64,000 nucleotides of DNA, taken from assembly GCF_000426365.1 (NCBI RefSeq), contig NZ_AUFF01000003.1:310001-374000 (forward strand). The letters are read 5' to 3'. This document shows, piece after piece, positions 25,469 through 35,527 of the stretch. Below the pieces are notes generated by a model. The model saw only the letters and a program-made list of their open reading frames with translations, searched no databases and had not been told where the DNA came from. The DNA comes from Arenimonas composti TR7-09 = DSM 18010 (GTDB lineage: Bacteria > Pseudomonadota > Gammaproteobacteria > Xanthomonadales > Xanthomonadaceae). Each line of letters starts with the position of its first letter. Position 1 is the first letter of the stretch. Made by a program: the position numbers and the translations under genes.

Positions 25469-27472
25469 TCAGCGCAGCGACTTCGCCGCGTCGACCACGG
25501 CCTCGACGGTGATGCCGAAGTGTTTGTACAGCTGGTCGGCCGGCGCCGAAGCACCGAAGGTATCGATGCCGATCACCGCGCCGTCGAGACCGACGTACTT
25601 GCGCCAGTAATCGGTGACGCCGGCTTCCACCGCGACACGCTTGCGGCACCACGACGGCAGCACGCCCTCGCGCCATTCGAGCGGCTGGCGGTCGAACACG
25701 TCGGTGCTCGGCATCGACACGACGCGGGCCTTGATGCCCTCGCCGGCCAGGCGGCGCATCGCCTCCATCGCCAGTTCCACCTCCGAGCCGGTGGCCAGCA
25801 GGATCAGGTCGAAGCTCGCGTCCGCGGGATCCGAGAGCACGTAGCCGCCGCGGGCGATGTCGGCGAGCTGTTCATCGCTGCGCGGCTGGTGGGCGAGGTT
25901 CTGCCGGCTGAAGACCAGGCAGCTCGGACCGCCGCGGCGCTCGATCGCCGCCTGCCAGCTGACCGCCGACTCGACCGCGTCGCAGGGACGCCAGACGTCG
26001 TTGTTCGGGATGTAGCGCAGCGAGGCCAGGTGCTCCACCGGCTGGTGGGTCGGGCCGTCCTCGCCGAGACCGATCGAATCGTGGGTGAACACGTGGATCG
26101 CGCGGGTCGGGATCAGCGCCGACATGCGCAGCGCATTGCGCGCGTAGTCGGAGAACACCAGGAAGGTGGCGTCGTAGGGAATGAAGCCGCCGTGCAGCGC
26201 GATGCCGTTGCTGATCGCGCTCATGCCGAACTCGCGCACGCCGTAGTGCACGTAATTCGCGGCTGCGTCGTCGCTGGTGACGGACCTGCTGCCCTTCCAC
26301 AGCGTGAGGTTGGAATGCGCGAGGTCGGCGGAGCCGCCGATCAGTTCCGGCAGCAGCGGGCCGAAGGCCTCGAGCGCCATCTGCGAAGCCTTGCGCGAGG
26401 CGACCACCGGGCCGTCCTGCTGCAGTTTCGCGGCATAGGCCTGCGCCGCTTCGGCGAAGTTCGCCGGCAGCTCGCCGGCGATGCGGCGGCGCAGCTCGGC
26501 GGCGGCTTCCGGGTGGGCGCCGGCATAGTTGTCGAACAGGGCGTTCCAGCGGCGTTCGCGTTCCGCACCCGCGGTGCGGGCGTCCCAGCCGGTGGCGACT
26601 GCGGCCGGAATCGTGAAAGCCTCGTGCGGCCAGCCCATCGCCTCGCGGGTCGCGGCGATCTCGTCCTTGCCCAGCGGGGCGCCGTGGCAGCTTTCCTTGC
26701 CGCACTTGGTCGGGGCGCCGTAGCCGATCACGGTGCGGCAGCAGATCAGGGTCGGCTTGCCGGTCTCGGCCTTGGCGGTGCGGATCGCCTGCAGCAGTTC
26801 CTGCGGGTCATGGCCGTCGACCTTGCGGATGACCTGCCAGCCGTAGGCCTCGAAGCGGGCGGCGGTGTCGTCGGTGAACCAGCCGGCGGTATCGCCGTCG
26901 ATCGAGATGCGGTTGTCGTCCCAGAAGGCGATCAGCTTGCCGAGGCCCCAGGTGCCGGCCAGCGAGGCGACTTCGTGCGAAATGCCTTCCATCAGGCAGC
27001 CGTCGCCCATGAACACCCACGTGTTGTGGTCGACGACGTCGAAACCCGGGCGGTTGAAGCGCTGCGCCAGGATCTTCTCCGCCAGCGCCATGCCGACCGC
27101 ATTCGCGAAGCCCTGGCCGAGCGGCCCGGTGGTGGTCTCGACGCCGGGGGTGTGGCCGTACTCGGGGTGGCCGGCGGTTTTCGAATGCAGCTGGCGGAAG
27201 CGCTTGAGCTGCTCGATCGGCAGGTCGTAGCCGCTCAGGTGCAGCAGCGCGTAGATCAGCATCGAACCGTGGCCGTTCGACAACACGAAACGGTCGCGGT
27301 TGAACCAGTGCGGATTGCCCGGGTTGTGGCTCAGGAAGTCGTTCCAGAGCACCTCGGCGATGTCGGCCATGCCCATCGGCATGCCCGGGTGGCCGGACTT
27401 GGCCGCCTCGACGGCGTCCATGGCGAGGAAACGGATGGCGTTCGCGAGGTCGCGACGGGTCGGGGTCGTCAT
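25469..27472 (-). CDS. tkt: Transketolase
   Basis: This 667-residue thiamine-diphosphate enzyme of the non-oxidative pentose phosphate pathway shows [19 protein letters not shown], the ThDP/Mg site [30 protein letters not shown], and the pyrimidine-binding domain [16 protein letters not shown] and [19 protein letters not shown]. Length and order are standard for bacterial TktA. It is the first gene of the minus-strand carbon-metabolism cluster. Heptad element E3 lies just upstream of it, at the 3' end of the symporter gene. Confidence 0.96.
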   Translation of the reverse strand: MTTPTRRDLANAIRFLAMDAVEAAKSGHPGMPMGMADIAEVLWNDFLSHNPGNPHWFNRDRFVLSNGHGSMLIYALLHLSGYDLPIEQLKRFRQLHSKTAGHPEYGHTPGVETTTGPLGQGFANAVGMALAEKILAQRFNRPGFDVVDHNTWVFMGDGCLMEGISHEVASLAGTWGLGKLIAFWDDNRISIDGDTAGWFTDDTAARFEAYGWQVIRKVDGHDPQELLQAIRTAKAETGKPTLICCRTVIGYGAPTKCGKESCHGAPLGKDEIAATREAMGWPHEAFTIPAAVATGWDARTAGAERERRWNALFDNYAGAHPEAAAELRRRIAGELPANFAEAAQAYAAKLQQDGPVVASRKASQMALEAFGPLLPELIGGSADLAHSNLTLWKGSRSVTSDDAAANYVHYGVREFGMSAISNGIALHGGFIPYDATFLVFSDYARNALRMSALIPTRAIHVFTHDSIGLGEDGPTHQPVEHLASLRYIPNNDVWRPCDAVESAVSWQAAIERRGGPSCLVFSRQNLAHQPRSDEQLADIARGGYVLSDPADASFDLILLATGSEVELAMEAMRRLAGEGIKARVVSMPSTDVFDRQPLEWREGVLPSWCRKRVAVEAGVTDYWRKYVGLDGAVIGIDTFGASAPADQLYKHFGITVEAVVDAAKSLR

Positions 27473-27552
27473 GTCTGGGATCGGGCAGCCGGCGGGGGCC
27501 GGTATTGTCCCATCCCTCCGGCGGCCTGTCTTGCGCCAGGCCGCCTTGCGTG

Positions 27553-27645
27553 GTTCGTAGTACGTACGAGGTACGAGGTAGTGACAGCGGGCTCCGGCTA
27601 CCTTCCGGCCGCCTCCCTATCTCGTACCTCGTACGAACTACGAAC
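27553..27645. repeat. Heptad inverted-repeat element E3 (29-nt arms, two mismatches)
   Basis: The left arm (27553-27581) and right arm (27617-27645) pair at 27 of 29 positions around a 35-nt spacer. The left arm is four 7-nt words each ending in GTA: GTTCGTA, GTACGTA, CGAGGTA, CGAGGTA, plus G. The right arm, read on the minus strand, contains the last sense codons and the TAG stop of the symporter gene. Confidence 0.85.
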
Positions 27646-28933
27646 TCGGCTCAGCCCGATGTGCCTCGCCGCGCGAGACGATCGTCGCGATCGCCAGGTC
27701 GCCGGTGACGTTCACCGTGGTGCGGCACATGTCGAGGAAGTGGTTCACGCCGAGGATCAGGCCGATGCCGTGCGGCGGCACCCCGACCATCGCGCAGATC
27801 AGCGCCACCACCGGCAGCGAACCGGACGGCACGCCGGCGGTGCCGATGCCGCCGAGGATGCAGACCAGCATCACCAGGACCTGGTCGCCCAGGCTGAGAT
27901 CGACGCCGAAGAACTGCGCCAGGAAGATCACCGTGACGCCCTCGAACAACGCGGTGCCGTTCTGGTTCGCGGTCGCGCCGATGGTCAGCACGAAGCGGGA
28001 CACGTGCGACGGCAGGCCCAGCCGCGTGTCGGCGACCCGTAGGGCGGCGGGCAGCGTCGCGTTGCTGGAGGCGGTGCTGAAGGCCACCAGCATCGGGCCC
28101 TGCACGCCGCGGAAGAACCGCGCCGGCGAGTAGCGGCCGAGCGCCTTGATCGCCAGCGGGTAGACGACGAACAGGTGGATCGCCAGCGCCCCGACCACCA
28201 CCGCGACGTAGGACGCCAGCCGCACGAGCAGGTCCCAGCCGAACAGCACGGCAAGATTGAACATGAAGCAGAACACCGCCAGCGGGGCCAGGCGGATCAC
28301 CAGTCCGATCAGGGTCATCGAGACTTCGAACAGGCCTTCGATGCCGCGCTTCAGCGTCGCCACCGCGGGCTTGTCGGCGCTGAGCACGATGCCGACGCCG
28401 AACATCAGCGAGAAGAACATCAGCGACAGGATCGTGCCGTTGTCGGACGCGGCCTTGATCACGTTCGTGGGCACGATCGACAGCAGCATGGCCATGCCGC
28501 TGGCCTGGCTGCGGCTGTCGTCGACGATCGCCGCGGCGCGGTCGCCCTGCTCGGCCAGCAGCTGCTGTGCGAGCGCGGGATCGACGCCGGCGCCGGGCTT
28601 GAATACGCCCACCAGCACCAGGCCGATCAGCACCGCGATGCCCGAGAACAAGACCGTGCAGGCCAGCGTGCGCCAGCCGATCCGCCCCAGCGAGGCGACG
28701 TCGCCCATTTCCGACACGCCGACCACGAGCGCCGAGAACAGCAGCGGCACGATCAGCATGAAGATCAGGTTGAGGAACAGGGTCGAGAACGGCTGCGTCG
28801 CCCAGGCGATCAGCTTGCGCACCCCGTCGACCTCGGGCCCGATGCCGTAGTGGACCGCCAGGCCGGCGATCAGGCCCACCACGAAGCCGATCGCGATCTT
28901 CCAGTGCAGGGGCATCGTCTTCGTCGTGCTCAT
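27638..28933 (-). CDS. Dicarboxylate/amino acid:cation symporter (DAACS family)
   Basis: The 431-residue secondary transporter of the GltP/DctA family has eight TM segments and two re-entrant hairpins. Signatures are FSTASSNATLPAALR (the serine-rich HP1 tip), GATANQNGTALFEGV (the TM7 NMDGT-like cation site) and GIGTAGVPSGSLPV (HP2). It imports C4-dicarboxylates or acidic amino acids with sodium or protons. Which substrate cannot be decided. The stop codon TAG lies within the right arm of heptad element E3, so the final two Ser residues are encoded by the repeat. Confidence 0.9.
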   Translation of the reverse strand: MSTTKTMPLHWKIAIGFVVGLIAGLAVHYGIGPEVDGVRKLIAWATQPFSTLFLNLIFMLIVPLLFSALVVGVSEMGDVASLGRIGWRTLACTVLFSGIAVLIGLVLVGVFKPGAGVDPALAQQLLAEQGDRAAAIVDDSRSQASGMAMLLSIVPTNVIKAASDNGTILSLMFFSLMFGVGIVLSADKPAVATLKRGIEGLFEVSMTLIGLVIRLAPLAVFCFMFNLAVLFGWDLLVRLASYVAVVVGALAIHLFVVYPLAIKALGRYSPARFFRGVQGPMLVAFSTASSNATLPAALRVADTRLGLPSHVSRFVLTIGATANQNGTALFEGVTVIFLAQFFGVDLSLGDQVLVMLVCILGGIGTAGVPSGSLPVVALICAMVGVPPHGIGLILGVNHFLDMCRTTVNVTGDLAIATIVSRGEAHRAEPSS

Positions 28934-29027
28934 CAGGCTCCCTCGGCCGCAGTCGTGGATCGCGGCGGACGCCCGATCGCTTCCGGGCCGCGCAGGCCCA
29001 CCACGGATTAGAACACGGGCGCCCGGC

Positions 29028-30179
29028 TCAGGCCGACGCCAGCCACTCGCCGAGCGCGCGCGGCCGGCCGATCAGATAGCCCTGCGCGTAGCGGCAGCCG
29101 ATCCGGCGCAGCTCGGCGAGCTGTTCGCCCGTTTCCACGCCTTCGACGACGATGTCGGTTCGCAGCGCCCTTCCGAGCTCGGCCAGATGTTCGATGATCG
29201 CCATCGCGCGCGGATCGGCGAGCATCGCGTGCGCGAACGAGCGATCGAGCTTCACGGTGTCGAAGTGCAGCCGGTGCAGCTGGCCGAAATGCGAGTAGCC
29301 GGTGCCGAAGTCGTCCAGCGCGACGCGGATGCCGTGGCGCTGGCACAGTTCGATGACGCGCGCGACGAGCTCGATGTCGAGCGCGCGGCTTTCGGTGATC
29401 TCCAGCTTCAGGCTGCCCGCCGGCAGGCCGGCGTGATGGACGCGCGCGAGGATGCGTTCGACCAGTCCCGGATGCACGAGCTGGCGCGCGGACACGTTCA
29501 CCGCCACGAACGGCACCGGGTCGACGCCGGCCCGCGCGAAGCGCGAGACGGCGGCGCAGGCGACGTCGATCACGTACTCGCCGATCGGCACGATCAGCGA
29601 GGTCTCCTCGGCGAGCGCGACGAACTCGGCCGGTGAGACCGGGCCACGCTCCGGATGCTGCCAGCGCACCAGCGCCTCGTAGCCGGCGATGCGGTCGGCG
29701 GGGATGTCGAGGATCGGCTGGTAGCTCAGCTCGAGCGCATGGCCCGCGAGCGCCTCGCGCAGCTGGGTTTCCAGCCGGATCTTGTCGATGCCGAGCTGTT
29801 CGGACGGGGTGCTCGTGTCCGGCAGGCTCTGGCCCTGCAGCGCGGCGAGCGCGCCGCGATAGCGCTTGAGCTGGCCTTCGAGCAGGGCGCGAATGATCGG
29901 GTCGGCGGCGACGAGGCGCTCGCCGATCTGCCGGCGATCGACCCGGTAGAGCACGCAGTCGGTGATCGCCGTCGCGGTGGCGGTCCGGTACGAATCGTCG
30001 ATCACCGCCATTTCGCCGACGAGGTCGCCCTCGCCGAGGATGCTGAGCACCACTTCGGTGTCGCCCTGGCGGACACGGACTTCGACCTCGCCGGACTCGA
30101 TCAGGAATGCGCTATCGGGAATCTCGCCCTGGCGGAAGAGGATTTGCCCGGCTTCGATCCTGGTCCGCAATCCCGACAT
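29028..30179 (-). CDS. Cyclic-nucleotide-binding domain / EAL phosphodiesterase fusion
   Basis: The 383-residue cytoplasmic protein has an N-terminal cNMP-binding (CAP-like) domain, about residues 1-120, with the phosphate-cassette pattern GEMAVIDDSYRTATA keeping Gly-Glu and Arg. An EAL domain follows, about 145-380: YEALVRW (Glu168), VNVSARQL, EITESRAL, DDFGTGYS and VEGVETGEQL. All metal and catalytic signatures expected of an active c-di-GMP phosphodiesterase are present, and no GGDEF domain is. The start at 30179 is chosen over the upstream ATG because AGGAGG lies 5 nt before it. It follows the pilMNOPQ operon on the same strand, separated by a terminator. Confidence 0.88.
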   Translation of the reverse strand: MSGLRTRIEAGQILFRQGEIPDSAFLIESGEVEVRVRQGDTEVVLSILGEGDLVGEMAVIDDSYRTATATAITDCVLYRVDRRQIGERLVAADPIIRALLEGQLKRYRGALAALQGQSLPDTSTPSEQLGIDKIRLETQLREALAGHALELSYQPILDIPADRIAGYEALVRWQHPERGPVSPAEFVALAEETSLIVPIGEYVIDVACAAVSRFARAGVDPVPFVAVNVSARQLVHPGLVERILARVHHAGLPAGSLKLEITESRALDIELVARVIELCQRHGIRVALDDFGTGYSHFGQLHRLHFDTVKLDRSFAHAMLADPRAMAIIEHLAELGRALRTDIVVEGVETGEQLAELRRIGCRYAQGYLIGRPRALGEWLASA

Positions 30180-30221
30180 CGCTTCCTCCTGTTCCTCGCT
30201 GCTGCGGCCCGCCACAACGGA

Positions 30222-30245
30222 ACAGGGCCGCTTGCGCGGCCCTGT
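30222..30245 (-). terminator. Terminator of the pilMNOPQ operon
   Basis: A perfect 10-bp stem (ACAGGGCCGC) with loop TTGC lies 25 nt after the pilQ stop. Only a short T-tract follows. It separates pilQ from the cNMP-EAL gene. Confidence 0.7.
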
Positions 30246-30270
30246 CCCTGGTTCACTTCAACGTTGCCGC

Positions 30271-32448
30271 TCAGTTCGGACGATGCGCGACCGTCAGGAT
30301 GCGCGGGGTCACGAAGATCAGCAGCTCGGCCTTGTTGACCGAACGGCCGCGGCTGCGGAACAGGTTGCCCAGCACCGGCACGTCGCCGAGGAACGGAACC
30401 TTGCGGATGTCCTCGCGGTTCTCGAACTCGTAGACGCCGCCGACCACGACCGTCTGGCCGTTGTCGATCAGCACGGCGGTGCTCACCTCGCGGCGGGCGA
30501 TCTGCGGCACGAAGCCACCGGCCGGGTTGGCGATCAGGTCGCTGACCTCGTCCTTCTTCACCATCAGGTTCAGGTAGACGCGGCCGTCCTGGGTGATCGT
30601 CGGGGTGACCTTGAGCTCCAGCAGGACTTCCTTGAACTCGACCGTGGCCTGGGCGACACCGCCCGGGGTGGTCGCCGGCTGGATCGTCAGGTAGCCGACC
30701 TCGTCACCCTGGCGGATGACCGCTTCGCGCTGGTTGGCGGTGATGACGCGCGGGTTCGACACGACTTCACCGCGGCCTTCCTCTTCCAGGGCCTGCAGCT
30801 CGAGATCCATGCGCACGTCGCTACGCAGGATGCTCAGGTTGAACAGGCCGGCCGGCGAGGTGATCGGCAGCGCCACGTCGAAGCCGGAATCGGTCGTCGT
30901 GCCCGGGTCGCCCTGGTCGATGCCGTTGCGGTCGGAGACGCCGAAGCGGACGCCGAGCTCGCGGGCGAAGGTTTCCGTCGCGACCACGATGCGGGCCTCG
31001 ATCAGGACCTGGTCGACCGGGCGGTCGAGGGTCGCCAGCAGCGCGCGGATCTCGTCGATCTTGCGCTGGGTGTCGATCAGCAGAAGCGTGTTGGTGCGGC
31101 TGTCGAAGCTGACGTTGCCGCGCGCCGACAGGAAGCCACGCAGGGCCACCGCGCCGCTGCCACCGGCCGCGGCCGAACCACCGCTGCCGCTGTTCTTGCT
31201 GTTTTCGGTCAGCAGCTTGGCGATGTCCTCGGCGTTGCCGTAGTTGATCGGAATGTACTCGGTGATCAGCGGCTCACGCTCCTCGAGCGCCATGCGGGCA
31301 TCGGCGCGGGCCTTCTCGTAATCCGCGATCTCGGCCTGCGGCGCGACCCACACGACGTTGCCGTCACGGCGCTTGTCGAGCTGCTTGGCGCGCAGGACGA
31401 TCTCGAGGGCCTGGTCCCAGGGCACGTTCACCAGACGCAGGGTGACGTTGCCGGAGACGGTGTCGGAAGCGACGACGTTGAGGTTCGACTCCTCGGCGAT
31501 CAGCTGCAGGACCGTGCGCACCGGCACGTCCTGGAAGTTGAACGTCACCGGACGGCCCGTGTAGGTCTCCGGACGGTCGAGGTTGTCGATCGCACCAGCG
31601 GCGCGGGCATCACCGGCGGCGGCGATGACCGTGCCACGCTTCGGCGCGATCTCGACCACGTACTCGTTGCCGGTCTGGTAGGCCATCGACTCGTAGGCAC
31701 CGCTGGTGTTGACCACCAGGCGGGTAGCGCCGGCATTGGCGCGCGGGTCGAGGCTGACCACGGGGGTGGCGAAGTCCGTCACGTCGAGCTGGCGGCGCAG
31801 GTTTTCCGGAATCGCCGCGTTGGCGACGTCGATGACGACCTGGTCGCCTTCGTTGCGCATGTCGGCGGCGGCGCCGTCGCCCGAGAAGCGCATGATGATG
31901 CGGCCCGCACCGTTTTCACCGCGGCGGAAGTCGATGTTGGCGACTTCCAGCGTGGCCGGAACGCGCTTTGTCGGATCGGAGGAATCGGCCAGCACATTGC
32001 TGCCGGCGGTCGGCGCCGCGGAAACCGCGCCGGCATCCACCGTCAGGATCAGCCGGTTGCCGTCGCTGCGCGCGGTGTAGCCGGCGGGCCGGAAGAGGTC
32101 GACGACGACACGCGTGCGGCCCGCGGCTTCGACCGCGGAGACCGCCGAGGTGGCGCCGCTGCCGATCACGACCCGACGCTGCTGCAGCGCGCTGGTGGTG
32201 TCCGGGATGTCCACCGCGATGCGCGGCGGAGTATCGGTGGTGAAGGCCTGGACCTCGCCCACGGGCTCGGCGAACTGCAAGGTGATGTCCACCTTGCCGC
32301 CCGGTGCGGACTCGTAGCGGACATCCTGGAGGACGTTGGCTGCCATGGCCGACAGCGACATCGCCATGCCGGCGGCGAACGTCCCTGCAGCCAGCCACCA
32401 GGTCCGCTTGCCGCCCTTCCCCTGGCCGATCGTCTTGTTAGCGGTCAT
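30271..32448 (-). CDS. pilQ: Type IV pilus secretin PilQ
   Basis: The 725-residue outer-membrane secretin forms the pore through which the pilus exits. It has an N-terminal membrane signal (about 20-40), two AMIN domains (residues 45-260), an STN/N0-type domain (TFNFQDVPVRTVLQLIAEES), N1 domain, and the C-terminal secretin domain with VNTSGAYESM upstream and the multimer core VISNPRVIT-like VVSNPRVITANQREA, then GGVYEFENREDIRKVPFLGD. The ATG at 32448 has a GGGGGAA ribosome site. A TTG 15 nt upstream also opens the frame. It is the last gene of pilMNOPQ. Confidence 0.95.
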   Translation of the reverse strand: MTANKTIGQGKGGKRTWWLAAGTFAAGMAMSLSAMAANVLQDVRYESAPGGKVDITLQFAEPVGEVQAFTTDTPPRIAVDIPDTTSALQQRRVVIGSGATSAVSAVEAAGRTRVVVDLFRPAGYTARSDGNRLILTVDAGAVSAAPTAGSNVLADSSDPTKRVPATLEVANIDFRRGENGAGRIIMRFSGDGAAADMRNEGDQVVIDVANAAIPENLRRQLDVTDFATPVVSLDPRANAGATRLVVNTSGAYESMAYQTGNEYVVEIAPKRGTVIAAAGDARAAGAIDNLDRPETYTGRPVTFNFQDVPVRTVLQLIAEESNLNVVASDTVSGNVTLRLVNVPWDQALEIVLRAKQLDKRRDGNVVWVAPQAEIADYEKARADARMALEEREPLITEYIPINYGNAEDIAKLLTENSKNSGSGGSAAAGGSGAVALRGFLSARGNVSFDSRTNTLLLIDTQRKIDEIRALLATLDRPVDQVLIEARIVVATETFARELGVRFGVSDRNGIDQGDPGTTTDSGFDVALPITSPAGLFNLSILRSDVRMDLELQALEEEGRGEVVSNPRVITANQREAVIRQGDEVGYLTIQPATTPGGVAQATVEFKEVLLELKVTPTITQDGRVYLNLMVKKDEVSDLIANPAGGFVPQIARREVSTAVLIDNGQTVVVGGVYEFENREDIRKVPFLGDVPVLGNLFRSRGRSVNKAELLIFVTPRILTVAHRPN

Positions 32449-32463
32449 CGTGCATTCCCCCAA

Positions 32464-32985
32464 TCAATTGTCTTCAAGGGCGATCTTGGCTTGACGCTCA
32501 AGCCAGCCACCCGCCCCATCAGGTACGAGTTCCACCATTTCGATGCGGTCTTCGTAGACGCCGGTGACTCGACCGTCGCTGAGCCCCATGTAATTGCCCG
32601 GCCGGACCCGGTAGGTCACCCTGTCGGGGCCCATGACGAGACCGATCACATCCTGACCGGCACCGATGGTGCCGACCATGTCGAGACTGTCGAGCGGGAA
32701 TGCCTCGAGCACTTCCTTGCGCCGGTCCGGGTCGGGCCGCAGTCCGCTGCCCTGTTCATCGGGGAGCGGCTGGGCGAACGGATCGCGCAGGGTCTGTGCG
32801 TTGTACTCGAACGTCTCGAAATTCCTCATCACCGGCAGCGGGTCCAGCGGCGGCGCGGGCTGCGCCTTCACTTCGGCGACCCACTCGCGCAGGTCACGGC
32901 TGTCACGCTTGCAGCCGGTGAGCGCCAGGGTGGCCGCGACCACCGCCACGGCCATCAGTGCCTTCTTCGGCGTGTTCGGGATCAC
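32464..32985 (-). CDS. pilP: Type IV pilus lipoprotein PilP
   Basis: The 173-residue lipoprotein (lipobox LTGC, Cys near residue 24) is anchored in the inner membrane. Its C-terminal HR/beta domain (PLDSLDMVGTIGAGQDV and RPGNYMGLSDGRVTGVYED) contacts the PilQ N0 domain, linking the inner-membrane alignment complex to the secretin. The ATG overlaps the pilO stop by 4 nt, and pilQ begins within 16 nt of its stop. Confidence 0.94.
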   Translation of the reverse strand: MIPNTPKKALMAVAVVAATLALTGCKRDSRDLREWVAEVKAQPAPPLDPLPVMRNFETFEYNAQTLRDPFAQPLPDEQGSGLRPDPDRRKEVLEAFPLDSLDMVGTIGAGQDVIGLVMGPDRVTYRVRPGNYMGLSDGRVTGVYEDRIEMVELVPDGAGGWLERQAKIALEDN

Positions 32986-33623
32986 TGCGCACCTCCGGTC
33001 GTCGCAGGGGCCGCGCCGGCCTGTTCATCCTCGTCGAGATAGCGGTAGGTCTTGACCGTACCCGCCAGGACGAGGGTGTTGTCGCCATTGCCACGCGGCG
33101 TCAGCGAGATGTCGTGCATCGTCATGATGACGACGCGGGGCAGCGAGGCCACACCGCTGACGAACGCGCCGAACTGGTGGTAGGTGCCCACCATGCGCAG
33201 CGAGATCGGCTTCTCGGCGTAGTACTGCAGACGGTTTTCCGGGCCGGGCTGGAACAGCTCGTTGTTGATGCCGCTGGCGAGAGCCGTCTGCGAGACGTCG
33301 ACGATCAGGTCGGGCATCTCGTTCTTGCTCGGCAGCTGGCGCAGCATCTGCTGCAGCATCACTTCCATCTGCGCGAGCTGCTGCTTCAGGGGCTCGAGGT
33401 TCGCGGCGCGGCCCTGCTTCTCCTGGAAGTCGGCCCGCAGCGCCCGTTCCTCGGCTTCCTTCTGCTCGATGATCACGCGCTGGTCGGTCACCAGGAAATA
33501 CCAGGTGGCGGCGATGATCACCGCCATCAGCGCGACGCAGGCGGCCATCTTGTACTGGATCGGCCAGTTGCCGGCGTTGTTGAAGTCGAGGTTGACGTCC
33601 TTCATGGACTTCTTGCTGCTCAC
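32982..33623 (-). CDS. pilO: Type IV pilus inner-membrane protein PilO
   Basis: This 213-residue protein has a short cytoplasmic N-terminus, one TM helix (residues 27-46), a coiled coil (about 50-100, rich in Glu/Gln/Leu) and a ferredoxin-like periplasmic domain. It heterodimerises with PilN to align PilM, PilP and the secretin. It overlaps pilN by 4 nt and pilP by 4 nt, so the whole operon is translationally coupled. Confidence 0.94.
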   Translation of the reverse strand: MSSKKSMKDVNLDFNNAGNWPIQYKMAACVALMAVIIAATWYFLVTDQRVIIEQKEAEERALRADFQEKQGRAANLEPLKQQLAQMEVMLQQMLRQLPSKNEMPDLIVDVSQTALASGINNELFQPGPENRLQYYAEKPISLRMVGTYHQFGAFVSGVASLPRVVIMTMHDISLTPRGNGDNTLVLAGTVKTYRYLDEDEQAGAAPATTGGAQ

Positions 33624-34227
33624 TGGACACCTCCCGCGGCGGCAGGCGCGGCGGCAGCCGCTTCGACCGAATCGGCTTCGGGCGCGCTCGGATCACGCAG
33701 CTTGACGCTGAGCGTGAACACGTTCGGCAGACCGCGGTCGCTGCCCTTCGCCTCGATGATCGTCAGATCCGGATTCGTCATCCAGCCCGAGGCCTCGAGA
33801 TTGCGCATGTAGGAGCTGACGCGGGCGTTGGACTGGGCGCTGCCCTCGAGGGTCAGCGTGTCGCCGTTCTGCTTGATCGAGCTCAGGCGCACGCCCTCGG
33901 GGATCGTGCGGACCAGTTCGTCGAACAGGTGCACCATCTGCGAGCGGCTGGCCTGCAGCTTCTCGATCACTTCCTTGCGGGCGATCAGGTCGGCGCGCTT
34001 CTTGTCCAGCAGCGCGATCTCGTCGATCTGCTTCTGGACCGCGGCGATCTCCTGCACCAGGTACTGGTTGCGCTCTTCCTGGCCGGTGATCTGGCCGTCG
34101 TGGTAGAGCCAGATCATCGCGCTGATCACGAGGCCGGCGAAGCCGGAAACGGCGAGCATGCTGACGAATTCCTGCTGGCGCTGCTTGCGCCGCTCGGCAC
34201 GCCAGGGGAGTAGGTTGATTCTGGCCA

Positions 34228-34228
<1 letters not shown>
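33620..34228 (-). CDS. pilN: Type IV pilus assembly protein PilN
   Basis: The 202-residue protein begins with the PilN signature INLLPWR, which docks into PilM in the cytoplasm. A TM helix (residues 24-43), a coiled coil (about 45-95) and a ferredoxin-like domain follow. The C-terminus is Ala/Pro-rich. The ATG shares one base with the pilM stop (TGATG). The larger open frame upstream is a shadow of pilM. Confidence 0.94.
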
Positions 34229-35310
<1,082 letters not shown>

Positions 35311-35337
35311 TTACACACGAATGGTGCGCCGTTACAT

Positions 35338-35365
35338 TAAATAACGAAATTTTCCCGAATGGCAA
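35338..35365 (-). promoter_or_regulatory. Putative sigma-70 promoter of pilMNOPQ
   Basis: The minus strand has TTGCCA (35360-35365), 16 nt, then TATTTA (35338-35343), about 52 nt before the pilM GTG. The region is markedly A/T-rich compared with its surroundings. Confidence 0.45.
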
Positions 35366-35527
35366 TGCCCCCCTGCCCCGGATGCTCGTGGACCCCTGCC
35401 CGCCGGCCCGGCGGGTTGCCTGTTAGACGAATTCGTTTCCCCGATCCGGCCGTCCCCGCGGCCAGAAGTCACGCCCCGTTCTATACTCCCTGCTCCATAT
35501 CGATGTAAACCACGGGAGAGGCCCTGG

